From DASQUP01 sp035641235 (GTDB lineage Bacteria > Actinomycetota > CADDZG01 > WHSQ01): 32,461 nucleotides of DNA. The stretch's first letter is position 1, and each line of letters opens with the position of its first letter. The stretch covers positions 1 through 32,461 of the forward strand of contig DASQUP010000011.1 in NCBI GenBank assembly GCA_035641235.1, read 5' to 3'. The notes below the pieces were generated by a model. It saw only the letters and a program-made list of their open reading frames with translations, ran no database searches and was not told the DNA's origin. A program made the position numbers and the translations under genes. Positions 15,223 to 22,273 of the stretch are shown here, piece after piece.

Positions 15223-15888
15223 CTAATCGATCGCCACGTCCGCGACCAGCGGAAGGTGGTCGGAGGCCTCGCTCGGCACGGTCCACACACGCACCAGGCG
15301 GGCGCCCGGTCCGACGAGGATGTAGTCGATCTGCCTCGGGCGGCGCCCGCCGAAGGTGACGATCTCCGGTCCTGGGTCGAAGCCGGCCGCCCGGAGTCCG
15401 TCCAGTTCTCGGCGCGGGGCATTGAGGTCCCCGAGGACGACCACCGGCGCCTCCAGCTCGGCGGCCATCGAAGCGATCGCCTCCAGCTGGCGGAGATGCG
15501 AACGACCTCGCTGAGTCGCCACGTGGGCCGCAATGATTCCGAGGCCCGCAGCCCGTCCGACGATCGCTCCGCGCGGCTCCTCGCGGCCGGCACTGGGAAG
15601 CGCACGGAACTCCATTTCCGCGCGGCCCCGGACGGCCAGTGCGATCCCATACCCACCCAACCAGCGACGGACGGTGGGCCAGAAATGGACCTTCATGCCG
15701 GTGAGCTCCGCAAGCTTTGCGGGCTGGTCGATCATGCCGGATCGCCACTTCCGCCGATCGAGTTCCTGCATAGCAATCAACTGCGCGCCGGTAGCTCGGA
15801 TCGTTTTTGCGGTGCGTTCGAGATTCGTTGCCGAATCGAGACCCAATCCGCGCCGGATATTGAAGGTGGCGAGACGAACAACTGTCAT
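15223..15888 (-). CDS. Endonuclease/exonuclease/phosphatase (EEP) family hydrolase
   Basis: A compact 221-aa member of the EEP (DNase I-like) superfamily. Motifs in order: 'RLATFNIRRGLG' (N), 'MQELDRR' (metal Glu), 'GIIAAHVATQRG' (H), 'VVLGDLNAPRRE' (D, N), 'RQIDYILVG' and the terminal 'SDHLPLVADV' (D, H). Members cleave phosphodiesters in DNA, RNA or phospholipids/inositol phosphates; the substrate is not decided here and no signal peptide is visible, suggesting an intracellular role. The ATG 15888 starts at the first beta-strand; GTG 15897 would add three residues. Neither has a good Shine-Dalgarno. It is divergent from the rhomboid gene by 40 bp. Confidence 0.86.
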   Translation of the reverse strand: MTVVRLATFNIRRGLGLDSATNLERTAKTIRATGAQLIAMQELDRRKWRSGMIDQPAKLAELTGMKVHFWPTVRRWLGGYGIALAVRGRAEMEFRALPSAGREEPRGAIVGRAAGLGIIAAHVATQRGRSHLRQLEAIASMAAELEAPVVVLGDLNAPRRELDGLRAAGFDPGPEIVTFGGRRPRQIDYILVGPGARLVRVWTVPSEASDHLPLVADVAID

Positions 15889-15928
15889 TTGGGGCACTTT
15901 AGTGGGGGGCTGTGCGACGATACCTGGA

Positions 15929-16804
15929 ATGGATCAGCCTCCCGGAGGCACAGGGCCCGCTCTCGACGAGAGCGAAGAGACCTACTGCTACGGACATCCG
16001 GACACGCCGACAAAACTTCGGTGCTCGCGGTGCGAGCGCCCGATATGCGGACGTTGTGCAATCCCTGCGTCCGTCGGCCAGCACTGCCCCGAGTGCGTAG
16101 CCGAGGCGCGCCGCAGTGCCCCCAAGGTTCGGACCGTCATGGCGAAACAGGCTCCTGGAGTCGTGGCGATCCTGGGCATCAACGTGTTCGTTTTCTTTCT
16201 TCAGCAGTTGATCCCGGAACTCACTAATAGGTTGGCAATGAACCCCATTCTCATCGCCTCCGGTGAGTGGTGGCGGCTCTTCACTCCAATGGTGGTTCAT
16301 GCTCCAGACTTCGCCATCCACATCATCATGAACTCGCTGGTTCTCTTCTTCTTCGGGCCCGCTGTGGAAAGGGCGTTCGGAACGGTGCGGTTCGTCGTTA
16401 TGTACGTGATCGCCGGGTTCCTAGGTAGCGTAGCGTCGTACACGTTCAGTCCCCCCAACATTAGAGGGGTTGGCGCATCGGGCGCCATCTTCGGGATGGT
16501 GGGAGTGCTGCTCGTCTATCTCTTCAACCGGCGACAGTCGTCGTTCGTGTACGGCGAGATGCGCAACGTGATTTTCTTCATCGGCATCAACCTCTTCATC
16601 GGATTCACCTTCACGGGCATCGACAACTGGGCACACATCGGAGGCCTCCTTGCAGGGATGGCCCTCGGATTCGGCTTCGATAACGAAGGCCGCAGCGTGG
16701 AGGCGATACCGGTGCAGATCGCGACGTCGATTGCCGTTTTCGCCGCCGGTCTAGGACTGGCCCTTTACCGGACGTCGGATCTGGGAGGTTCGCTCTTCGG
16801 CTAG
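15929..16804 (+). CDS. Rhomboid family intramembrane serine protease with N-terminal B-box zinc finger
   Basis: A 291-aa polytopic protease. N-terminal residues 20-56 hold a cytosolic B-box-like zinc finger (C20, H23, C32, C35, C40, C43, H52, C53, C56). The rhomboid core follows with about six or seven membrane helices: the 'GEWWRLFTPMVVH' loop, N135 in 'HIIMNSLVLFFFGPAVERAFG', catalytic S184 in 'GASGAIFG' and H236 in 'NWAHIGGLLAG'. Rhomboids cut membrane-protein segments within the bilayer; the substrate is unknown. ATG 15929 gives the expected N-terminus although the frame extends to 15533 antisense to the EEP gene. Its stop TAG shares the palindrome CTAG with the stop of the convergent MaoC gene. 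Confidence 0.93.
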   Translation: MDQPPGGTGPALDESEETYCYGHPDTPTKLRCSRCERPICGRCAIPASVGQHCPECVAEARRSAPKVRTVMAKQAPGVVAILGINVFVFFLQQLIPELTNRLAMNPILIASGEWWRLFTPMVVHAPDFAIHIIMNSLVLFFFGPAVERAFGTVRFVVMYVIAGFLGSVASYTFSPPNIRGVGASGAIFGMVGVLLVYLFNRRQSSFVYGEMRNVIFFIGINLFIGFTFTGIDNWAHIGGLLAGMALGFGFDNEGRSVEAIPVQIATSIAVFAAGLGLALYRTSDLGGSLFG

Positions 16805-17637
16805 CCGCCCGCTACTTCGACGGCGCCGCCCTTGATGACCGCCTTGCCGTCCGGGTTGTAGGTCTCGAACGTGTAGGAGCCGCCGGACCCGCCTCTCCAG
16901 AACTTGGTCGTTAGCTCCTGGCCGGGCAAAACGGGACGCGAAAACCGCACCGAAACTCTGCGGATCCGTTCCGGATTCCCTCCCGCAAGGCCATCGACCG
17001 CCCCCTTCGATGCGATCGCCATCGTGCACATGCCGTGCAAGATGATCCCGGGCAGGCCCGCCATTCGCGCCGTGTTCTCATCCAGGTGGATCGGGTTGTA
17101 GTCGCCCGACGCTTCGGCGTAGCGGTGCGTCTGGTCTTCGTCCACCTTGGTCGTCTCCTCGTAGACGACGTCACCGTTCATTTCGGTCGCCGCAGCCGCT
17201 GCGGCTGCAGCCTTTCGCACTGAGCCGGTCCCGCGGATGAACATCGTGCCCCGGACCTCGGCAACCGGCGCGCCGCCCTGGTCGTTGACGATCCCGGCGA
17301 TTGTGAACGTCTCGCCGGTGTCCTTCACTTCGACGCTTTCGAGCACCGGCGATATCGCCAGCACATCTCCCGGCCTGATCGGGCGGTGAAGGATGTGCTC
17401 CTCGGTTCCGTGAACGAGCCGGAGCATGTCCGCCTCGAGCTCCGGATCCATCGATGCCTCCATGAACGCGCCGAACACAGGGACCACGGGGAAGACCGGC
17501 GACGCGACCATGTCGGTGGACAGGTAACGCTCGTTGAGGTCGTTTGTCGCGCGTGCGTACTTCTCGATCGCGTCGGTCGTTACTTCGTAGGTCGATTCCG
17601 TGTAGTGCTTGCCGACAAGCTCCTGGTTTAGCCCCAC
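16801..17637 (-). CDS. Two-domain MaoC-like (R)-specific enoyl-CoA hydratase
   Basis: A 278-aa protein with an N-terminal MaoC_dehydrat_N hot-dog (residues 1-135), an alanine-rich linker (about 142-151) and a C-terminal MaoC hot-dog carrying the hydratase-2 motif 'YAEASGDYNPIHLDENTARMAG' with catalytic D169 and H174, then 'ILHGMCTMA'. It would hydrate trans-2-enoyl-CoA to (3R)-hydroxyacyl-CoA, or the reverse. GTG 17637 is chosen: AGGAGG lies 6 bases upstream, and the family N-terminus begins here; the frame continues to 17985 only as a shadow of the next gene. It is the last gene of the acyl-CoA module, 10 bp behind the HadB-like gene. Confidence 0.9.
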   Translation of the reverse strand: MGLNQELVGKHYTESTYEVTTDAIEKYARATNDLNERYLSTDMVASPVFPVVPVFGAFMEASMDPELEADMLRLVHGTEEHILHRPIRPGDVLAISPVLESVEVKDTGETFTIAGIVNDQGGAPVAEVRGTMFIRGTGSVRKAAAAAAAATEMNGDVVYEETTKVDEDQTHRYAEASGDYNPIHLDENTARMAGLPGIILHGMCTMAIASKGAVDGLAGGNPERIRRVSVRFSRPVLPGQELTTKFWRGGSGGSYTFETYNPDGKAVIKGGAVEVAGG

Positions 17638-17647
17638 AGACAGCCTC

Positions 17648-18100
17648 CTACTTGCTAAGCTCGACGTCGGCCTCGCCCATGATGGCCGTTTCTTCTTTGG
17701 GCAGATCGACTCCCTCCGGCCCCGACCCCCTCCTGCGCGCCTCGATCGAGACGCGAACGACTCGTCCGTCGATGGATTCGACGCGCCCGACGCATGCCAG
17801 TTCGTCGCCCGGCCAGACGCGCGTCGTGAAACGCACCTTGAAGCGGCGAAGGTGTTGGGGCCCACCGAACCAATCGGAGATCGCATGCGCGAGGTATCCG
17901 GCCGGCAGCATTCCCATCGCAAAAACGGTCGGCGCCCCGGTCGCTCGCGCGTACCCCTCGTCTGTGTGGATGGGATTGAAGTCACCCGAGGCCCCCGCGT
18001 AGCGGACGATATCGACGCGCTGGAGCGGCCCGAACACGACCTCCTCGAGATCCATCCCTGGGGTCACTGCGTCGAGAGTCACCGTCCTCGGTGTGCTCAC
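17648..18100 (-). CDS. MaoC/HadB-like dehydratase subunit (catalytic)
   Basis: A single hot-dog domain of 150 aa with the full hydratase signature 'YAGASGDFNPIHTDEGYARATG' (D40, H45) and 'VFAMGMLPAGYLAHAISDWFG', then 'VRFTTRVWPGDELACVGRV'. This is the layout of mycobacterial HadB, the catalytic half of (3R)-hydroxyacyl-ACP dehydratases, and of ChsH2-like hydratase subunits. The GTG start overlaps the upstream HadA-like stop as GTGA, indicating stoichiometric co-expression. In this cluster with acyl-CoA dehydrogenases a CoA-thioester hydratase in degradation is more likely than mycolate-type synthesis, but sequence alone does not decide. Confidence 0.86.
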   Translation of the reverse strand: MSTPRTVTLDAVTPGMDLEEVVFGPLQRVDIVRYAGASGDFNPIHTDEGYARATGAPTVFAMGMLPAGYLAHAISDWFGGPQHLRRFKVRFTTRVWPGDELACVGRVESIDGRVVRVSIEARRRGSGPEGVDLPKEETAIMGEADVELSK

Positions 18101-18546
18101 GATCCCGGGTCCTTCGCGGTCTGGATGAGCGTGTAGTACGCGGTGAGGACCTCCTCACCGTCAGCATCGGTAAAGGTGGACTCGTACGTCACGAATCTCA
18201 TCGAGCCTCCTCGGCGTCCTTCTTTGGTGAAATCCTTCGATATACGCATCCTTCCCTTGAGGGTCTCCCCCGCGACAGGCAATCGCCGGTAGACGAATTC
18301 CTGCTCGCCGTGAAGAACGCGCTCGTAGTCGAGGTTTGCGCCGAGCCGCGCTTCGCGCTCTTCACGAGGGACCTGCCAGATCTGCGTGACCGTGAAAGTC
18401 GGAGGAGCCAGGAGGTCGGGGAAACCTTGCAGACGCGCCTCCTCGGGATCGAGGGAGACCGGATTGTCCTCCCCCACGGCCAGCGCGAACTCGCGGACCT
18501 TCCCGCGCTCGACGGGTAGGTCGAACTCGATGATCTCGTCAGCCAA
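18097..18546 (-). CDS. HadA-like FAS1-type dehydratase N-domain protein (non-catalytic partner)
   Basis: A 149-aa hot-dog protein of the MaoC_dehydrat_N/FAS1-like group: 'VREFALAVGEDNPVSLDPEEARLQGFPDLLAPPTFTVTQIW', 'LHGEQEFVYRRLPVAGETLKGRMRISKDF', 'RFVTYESTFTDADGEEVLTAYYTLIQT'. It lacks the D-x4-H catalytic pair of hydratase 2, as expected of HadA/HadC-type subunits, which bind the acyl chain while HadB supplies catalysis. It immediately precedes the HadB-like gene (GTGA overlap) and overlaps the SDR gene's end by 8 bp. A heterodimer with its neighbour is the natural inference. Confidence 0.85.
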   Translation of the reverse strand: MADEIIEFDLPVERGKVREFALAVGEDNPVSLDPEEARLQGFPDLLAPPTFTVTQIWQVPREEREARLGANLDYERVLHGEQEFVYRRLPVAGETLKGRMRISKDFTKEGRRGGSMRFVTYESTFTDADGEEVLTAYYTLIQTAKDPGS

Positions 18547-19477
18547 GCTGCACCCCCTCGCCGCCCGTTGCCTTGACCATCATCGGCATCATCCCCTCGG
18601 GCGCCACTCCCTTCGGGAACACCTCGTTCAGTTTCGTCAACAGTTCATCCGCCTCCCACCGAGAGTCCTTGGACAGAACGGTACCGGAGTCCCACGGTTT
18701 GAGGACGTTGACGGCCCCGCCGTAGACAAAGAAGCACTGCCCGGTGATGCTCTGTGCCGAATCTGCAGCCAGTGCTACCACCACCGGTGAGATGTTCGCC
18801 GGGTCCATGGCGTCGAAGCCGCCTTCGGGCACGGGGATGGTGCCGAAGGTCTGCTCGGTCAAGCGCGTTCTGGCATTCGGAGCGAGGCAGTTCACGGTTA
18901 CTCCGTACCGGCCGAGCTCCAAAGCGGCAATCACTGTGAAGGCCGCGATCCCGGCTTTCGCCGCTCCATAGTTCGTCTGTCCCACGTTGCCGAATACACC
19001 CGAAGGGCTCGAGGTGTTGATCACGCGGCCGTTGATCTGATTGCCGGCCTTGGATTGCTCGCGCCAGTAGGCGGCCGCGTGGCGGGTGGTAGCGAAATGC
19101 CCTTTGAGGTGGACCGCGATAACAGCGTCCCATTCGTCCTCGGTCAGATTGACGAGCATTCGATCGCGAATGATCCCCGCGTTGTTGACGAGGACGTCCA
19201 GGCGGCCGAAGTCCCCAATCGCTTGCTTGATGAGGTTCTCCGCACCCTGGAAGTCGGCAACGTTGTCGAAGTTCGCGGTTGCCTCACCACCCGCACTGTT
19301 GATCTCGTCGGCGACCTGCTGCGCCGGAGCCTGATCCTGCCCCTCACCCGCCGCCGACCCTCCGAGATCGTTGACGACAATGCGCGCGCCGGCTCCTGCC
19401 AGAGCGAGAGCGTGTTCACGCCCGATCCCCCGCCCGGCCCCGGTGATGATCGCAACTTTCCCGTCAAGCGTTCCCAC
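18539..19477 (-). CDS. SDR-family 3-hydroxyacyl-CoA dehydrogenase-like protein
   Basis: A 312-aa classical short-chain dehydrogenase: NAD-binding 'ITGAGRGIGREHALALA' (TGxxxGxG, residues 12-19), 'VVNDLGG', 'LVNNAGI', catalytic S156/S157, Y170 and K174 ('SSPSGVFGNVGQTNYGAAKAG'). The 'VNDLGGS' after strand 2 and the insert around residues 40-55 match the (3R)-hydroxyacyl-CoA dehydrogenase domain of peroxisomal multifunctional enzyme 2 (HSD17B4-like) and related actinobacterial proteins. With the (R)-specific MaoC hydratases beside it, it would perform the third beta-oxidation step with R stereochemistry. The C-terminal 70 residues extend past the core and are typical of this subgroup. Confidence 0.88.
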   Translation of the reverse strand: MGTLDGKVAIITGAGRGIGREHALALAGAGARIVVNDLGGSAAGEGQDQAPAQQVADEINSAGGEATANFDNVADFQGAENLIKQAIGDFGRLDVLVNNAGIIRDRMLVNLTEDEWDAVIAVHLKGHFATTRHAAAYWREQSKAGNQINGRVINTSSPSGVFGNVGQTNYGAAKAGIAAFTVIAALELGRYGVTVNCLAPNARTRLTEQTFGTIPVPEGGFDAMDPANISPVVVALAADSAQSITGQCFFVYGGAVNVLKPWDSGTVLSKDSRWEADELLTKLNEVFPKGVAPEGMMPMMVKATGGEGVQLG

Positions 19478-19491
19478 GTTGCCTCCCAGTT

Positions 19492-20688
19492 TCAGTCCAG
19501 ACGACCGAGAATGTTTCGGCTGATGATTACCCTCTGAATCTGTCCCGTCCCTTCAAAGATGTCGTAAACCTTGATATCGCGGAACCACTTCTCCACGAGG
19601 TGCGCCCTCGAATATCCCGCGGGTCCCATGATCTGAATAGCTCCAATGCAGGCGCGCATGGCGACCTGCGGCGCATAGGCCTTTGCCATCGAGGCTTCCT
19701 TCGAGTTCGGAATCTTATGGTCGGCCATCCACGCGGCCTTCCAGCACAGGTCGCGCGCCGCATTGAGTTCTCGCTTCATCTGCCCGAGTTTCTGCTCAAT
19801 CGAGTTGCGGCGAACAAACGCCGTTGTCATTGGAAGCTCGGCCGCGACCCAGTCCCGTGCGTACTCGAAGGCAGCGCGCCCAATCCCCACGGCCATGGCG
19901 GCAACCGAGGGCCGCGACGAATCGAACGCTTTCATCGTCCCCTTGAACCCGGATCCCTTGGGCTCGAGAGCCGCCTCGCCGCCGAGGATGTTGTCGAGGG
20001 GGATGCGGCAGTCCTCGAGCGTGAACTCTGCGGTCTCCGATGCGGTCAAGCCCATCTTCTTTTCGATCTTCCCGATCTTGAACCCGGGTGTGCCCTTTTC
20101 GATCACGAAAAACTTCTGCCCCTGACGTCCCAACGATTTGTCGACCGTTGCGTTGACCACTAGGACATGAGCTCGCGCCGCGTTGGTGCAGAAGACCTTC
20201 GTTCCATTGAGTACCCATTCGTCGCCGGCGCGCACAGCAGTGGTCTGGACGTTTGAGACGTCCGAGCCGGCCTGGGGCTCGGTTACCGCGAGGGCACCGA
20301 ACCGCGGCTCGTCGATCTCCACCTCGAAGACATCCCTGAGGAACCGCTGCTTCTGGTCCTCCGTTCCCGCCGCTTTGATGGAGGGAGCGGCCAGTCCAGG
20401 GCCCGGGATGTTCAGGAGCACCGCCGGGTCGCCCCATGCAAGCTCTTCCGAGCCGACCACGGCGACCATGCTCCCGATCGGCTTCTTGGCGGCCGACTCC
20501 ACCCTTTCGTCCGGCATGATCGACGCGCGGTTCCCGACGAGCCCTCCGAGCTGTTTGATCGTCTCTAGGGGGAGGGCACCCTTCTCGTCGGCCTCGCGGG
20601 CGATGGGTCGCAGGTTCGTGACCGCGAACTCGTGAACGAAGTCGCGGATTTGTTCGACGAGCGGATCGAGTTCGAAATCGATGGCCAT
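19492..20688 (-). CDS. Acyl-CoA dehydrogenase (canonical, catalytic)
   Basis: A 398-aa FAD enzyme forming trans-2-enoyl-CoA from acyl-CoA. Motifs are complete: FAD/substrate loop 'LAVTEPQAGSDVSNVQTTA', 'NGTKVFCTNAARAH', 'EKKMGLTASETAEF', 'ERK..FG' equivalent region, 'QIMGPAGYSRAHLVEKWFRDIKVYDIFEGTGQIQ' with catalytic E379. Electrons would pass to ETF, not encoded here. The N-terminus (1-60) is less typical, with a 'GGLVGNRASIMPDERVESAAKK' insert between helices. It lies 10 bp after the second dehydrogenase gene and 14 bp before the SDR gene. The adjacent degenerate homologue suggests a heteromeric enzyme like the paired FadE (ChsE) complexes of mycobacterial sterol catabolism. Substrate unknown. 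Confidence 0.92.
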   Translation of the reverse strand: MAIDFELDPLVEQIRDFVHEFAVTNLRPIAREADEKGALPLETIKQLGGLVGNRASIMPDERVESAAKKPIGSMVAVVGSEELAWGDPAVLLNIPGPGLAAPSIKAAGTEDQKQRFLRDVFEVEIDEPRFGALAVTEPQAGSDVSNVQTTAVRAGDEWVLNGTKVFCTNAARAHVLVVNATVDKSLGRQGQKFFVIEKGTPGFKIGKIEKKMGLTASETAEFTLEDCRIPLDNILGGEAALEPKGSGFKGTMKAFDSSRPSVAAMAVGIGRAAFEYARDWVAAELPMTTAFVRRNSIEQKLGQMKRELNAARDLCWKAAWMADHKIPNSKEASMAKAYAPQVAMRACIGAIQIMGPAGYSRAHLVEKWFRDIKVYDIFEGTGQIQRVIISRNILGRLD

Positions 20689-20698
20689 AGCCGCCTCC

Positions 20699-21787
20699 TC
20701 AACCCACCATGCTGCGGGCGACCGTCAGGTCGCCGAGCACATCGGGTGCGTCGAAGACCGATAGGGTCACAGCGTCCCGGAACCACATCTCCACGGGGTG
20801 ATCCTGGATGTACCCGTGGCCCCCCAGCACCTGGACTCCGTCGTCTCCGCACTGGATCGCAGCGGACAACGCCTGTCCGGTGGCTTCGGCGATCCCGGAG
20901 GCGGTCGCCTGTCCGCGATCGAGGTTCCACGCTGCGCGCCAAAGCGCCGTACGCGCGGCCTCCACGATGATCGCCATATCGGCGACCTTGAAGGAGACCG
21001 CCTGGAAGGCACCTATCGGCTTGCCGAAGGCCTCCCGCTCGGTGGCGTACTCCGATGCGTATTCGAGCGACGCCCTGGCGCAGCCGACCGCCACGGCGCC
21101 GGTTGCTAGTTTGGCCCACAGGATGGCCCGCTCGAGGTCGGGGCCCGGGGGGAGCTCGTCGCCAGGCCCGTCGAACCGGACGATAGAGGTGGGAGCGGCC
21201 TCGAGCCCCATCTTGTCCTCGGGAGCGAGCACCTCGTAGGTGCCGCCCTCGACGACGGCGGCCGCCAGGCCGTTGGGTCCCCGGCCGACCACCACGCCGA
21301 ACGGCGCGTCCTCGGCATTGAGCACTCCGTACTTCTCGCCCGAGACGGTGCCGCTTGAGACCTTGGTATCGAGCGCAGCGAGGTCGCCCGCCGCGACCTT
21401 CTCCCCGATCGCAACAAACGTAGGGACCGGATCGTCGGCGCAAAACCTCGGGAGGTACCGGCGCTTCTGCTCATCGGTTCCGGCAAGCCCGATGACGATG
21501 GCGGCCATGCCCGACCCGAGGGTGCTCCACGCTATTCCGGGATTGCCCCAGGCGAGCTCCTCCGCGGCGATGCAGTAGGTGACCGCATCGAACGTGCCTC
21601 CGCCCCCATACTCCTCGGCGACCGGCGCCGTGACCCCGATTCCGTGAATCTGTAGGGCGATGTCGTCGCCGGTCCGGCGGGCGCTCTCCGCGGCGCGCGC
21701 TTCTCGGCGAATTAAGTCGACTGTGAGCGAGTGGAGGGTCTCCCGGAGAGCGAGCTGCTCCCCCGTCGGACCGAGATCGAATCCCAT
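20699..21787 (-). CDS. Acyl-CoA dehydrogenase homologue with degenerate active-site motifs
   Basis: A 362-aa acyl-CoA dehydrogenase fold from ATG 21787 (AAGGGG Shine-Dalgarno about 6 bases upstream; the frame continues to ATG 21877 without a better site). The fold is clear: 'AAEELAWGNPGIAW', 'YATEREAFGKPIGAFQAVSFKVADM', 'QVLGGHGYIQDHPVEMWFRDAVTL'. Yet the usual FAD-loop 'TEPxAGSD' is 'GEKVAAGD' (129-135), and the catalytic-Glu motif 'YEGTxQI' is 'FDAPDVL' (D346). A Glu at position 219 in 'PDLERAIL' aligns with where isovaleryl-CoA dehydrogenase has its alternative catalytic base ('LDLERL'). It may be the non-catalytic half of a heterotetramer with the next gene, or use E219. First gene of the module. 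Confidence 0.88.
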   Translation of the reverse strand: MGFDLGPTGEQLALRETLHSLTVDLIRREARAAESARRTGDDIALQIHGIGVTAPVAEEYGGGGTFDAVTYCIAAEELAWGNPGIAWSTLGSGMAAIVIGLAGTDEQKRRYLPRFCADDPVPTFVAIGEKVAAGDLAALDTKVSSGTVSGEKYGVLNAEDAPFGVVVGRGPNGLAAAVVEGGTYEVLAPEDKMGLEAAPTSIVRFDGPGDELPPGPDLERAILWAKLATGAVAVGCARASLEYASEYATEREAFGKPIGAFQAVSFKVADMAIIVEAARTALWRAAWNLDRGQATASGIAEATGQALSAAIQCGDDGVQVLGGHGYIQDHPVEMWFRDAVTLSVFDAPDVLGDLTVARSMVG

Positions 21788-21916
21788 GGCGGCCCCTTGT
21801 GCTTGAGTCCCGTCCTTGACTCCGCGGTCAAGTTCCAGCGGCCAGTGTAACCCGGTCTGATCTCGCCGGAAGTTCATCCCTTACGCCGCGGGGTGTGGTT
21901 TGATTTCCGGTACACG

Positions 21917-21933
21917 AGAAAGGAGGTGGTCCA
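21917..21933 (+). promoter_or_regulatory. Extended Shine-Dalgarno matching the 16S rRNA 3' end
   Basis: AGAAAGGAGGTGGTCCA is complementary to the 3' end of bacterial 16S rRNA (reverse complement AGAAAGGAGGTGATCCA) at 16 of 17 positions, far beyond an ordinary 5-8 base site. It lies just ahead of a 14-codon ORF (21937) and of no long gene. Confidence 0.75.
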
Positions 21934-21936
21934 AAC

Positions 21937-21981
21937 TTGTTAGATAGTTCAAGCGGACCTCGTGAGGTGGCCGGCTGCTAG
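21937..21981 (+). CDS. Putative 14-codon short ORF (MLDSSSGPREVAGC)
   Basis: The ORF runs from TTG 21937 to TAG 21979-21981 and encodes MLDSSSGPREVAGC. TTG lies 10 bases after the GGAGG core of an exceptionally strong Shine-Dalgarno. No long gene follows in this direction before a rho-independent terminator at 22115, so the product would be a peptide, or the ORF would act as a translated leader in a short RNA of about 200-230 nt. The peptide has no recognisable family. Coding status rests on the ribosome-binding site alone; conservation of the ORF in relatives would be needed to raise confidence. The remaining 22-110 bases downstream contain short stems (for example TTCTGGCC near 22001 with GGC/CAGAA near 22029). 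Confidence 0.45.
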   Translation: MLDSSSGPREVAGC

Positions 21982-22114
21982 TGGTCTAAGCCTCAATTGG
22001 GTTCTGGCCAACATGGTTTGGGCCACGGGCAGAATCCGAACCGGTTCACCGGCATCTCCCCGTCCCGAAATGGTCCACCGGGCAACGACAGCGGGTAGAT
22101 GTGAACGGCCAACC

Positions 22115-22150
22115 AAACCGGCGCGGGATATCCCGCGCCGGTTTCTTTTA
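22115..22150 (+). terminator. Rho-independent terminator with 30-bp perfect palindrome
   Basis: Bases 22115-22144 form a perfect inverted repeat (15-bp arms meeting at GGAT|ATCC, arm aaaccggcgcgggat) followed by ctttta. The T-rich side is on the plus strand only, so it ends plus-strand transcription. The only plus-strand candidate upstream is the 21937 short ORF unit, since the nearest long genes there are on the minus strand. Confidence 0.85.
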
Positions 22151-22177
22151 TTCGGCGCGCCGGCCCCGCAGTGCGGA

Positions 22178-22222
22178 CGTGTGGACACCACGCGACAAAA
22201 TGTGTCGTCCTGTGTCCACACG
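22178..22222. repeat. 45-bp palindromic element, left of arsR
   Basis: This long imperfect hairpin has outer arms of 11 bp (CGTGTGGACAC / GTGTCCACACG) and an inner stem CGACA/TGTCG around AAATG. Its right half shares atgtgtcgtcctgt exactly with a second hairpin at 22946-22988 on the far side of the arsR-VOC pair. It is not followed by a T-tract. Confidence 0.8.
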
Positions 22223-22236
22223 TTTCTGTTTCCGGG

Positions 22237-22266
22237 TTGACATGCAAGTAAACACTTGCGTATCCT
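22237..22266 (+). promoter_or_regulatory. Promoter of arsR-VOC: TTGACA-18-TATCCT
   Basis: A perfect -35 box TTGACA at 22237-22242 and a -10-like TATCCT at 22261-22266 are separated by 18 bases. Transcription would start near 22273, almost on the TTG at 22274, implying a leaderless or nearly leaderless arsR message. Confidence 0.7.
22244..22259 (+). promoter_or_regulatory. Probable ArsR operator (GCAAGT-AAAC-ACTTGC)
   Basis: A perfect 6-4-6 inverted repeat lies wholly in the spacer between the -35 and -10 boxes of the arsR promoter. This is the classic place for an autoregulatory ArsR/SmtB-type repressor dimer to block RNA polymerase. The repressor identity is inferred from adjacency. Confidence 0.65.
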
Positions 22267-22273
22267 CGATCCA

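Noticed and set aside
14993..15748. Frame encoding repeated MA-x-x-P-x-LPG-x-x-CHL peptides across the palindromic repeats
   Set aside because: The peptide similarity follows from the DNA repeat (81-bp spacing keeps frame); the rest of the frame is a shadow of the EEP gene.
21917..21933. Possible minus-strand 16S rRNA 3' end
   Set aside because: Only about 17 bases match; the sequence beyond on either side has no 16S helix 45 or further rRNA sequence.
22115..22150. Terminator as a bidirectional terminator for the acyl-CoA module
   Set aside because: The T-rich side is on the plus strand only, and the module is transcribed away from it on the minus strand.
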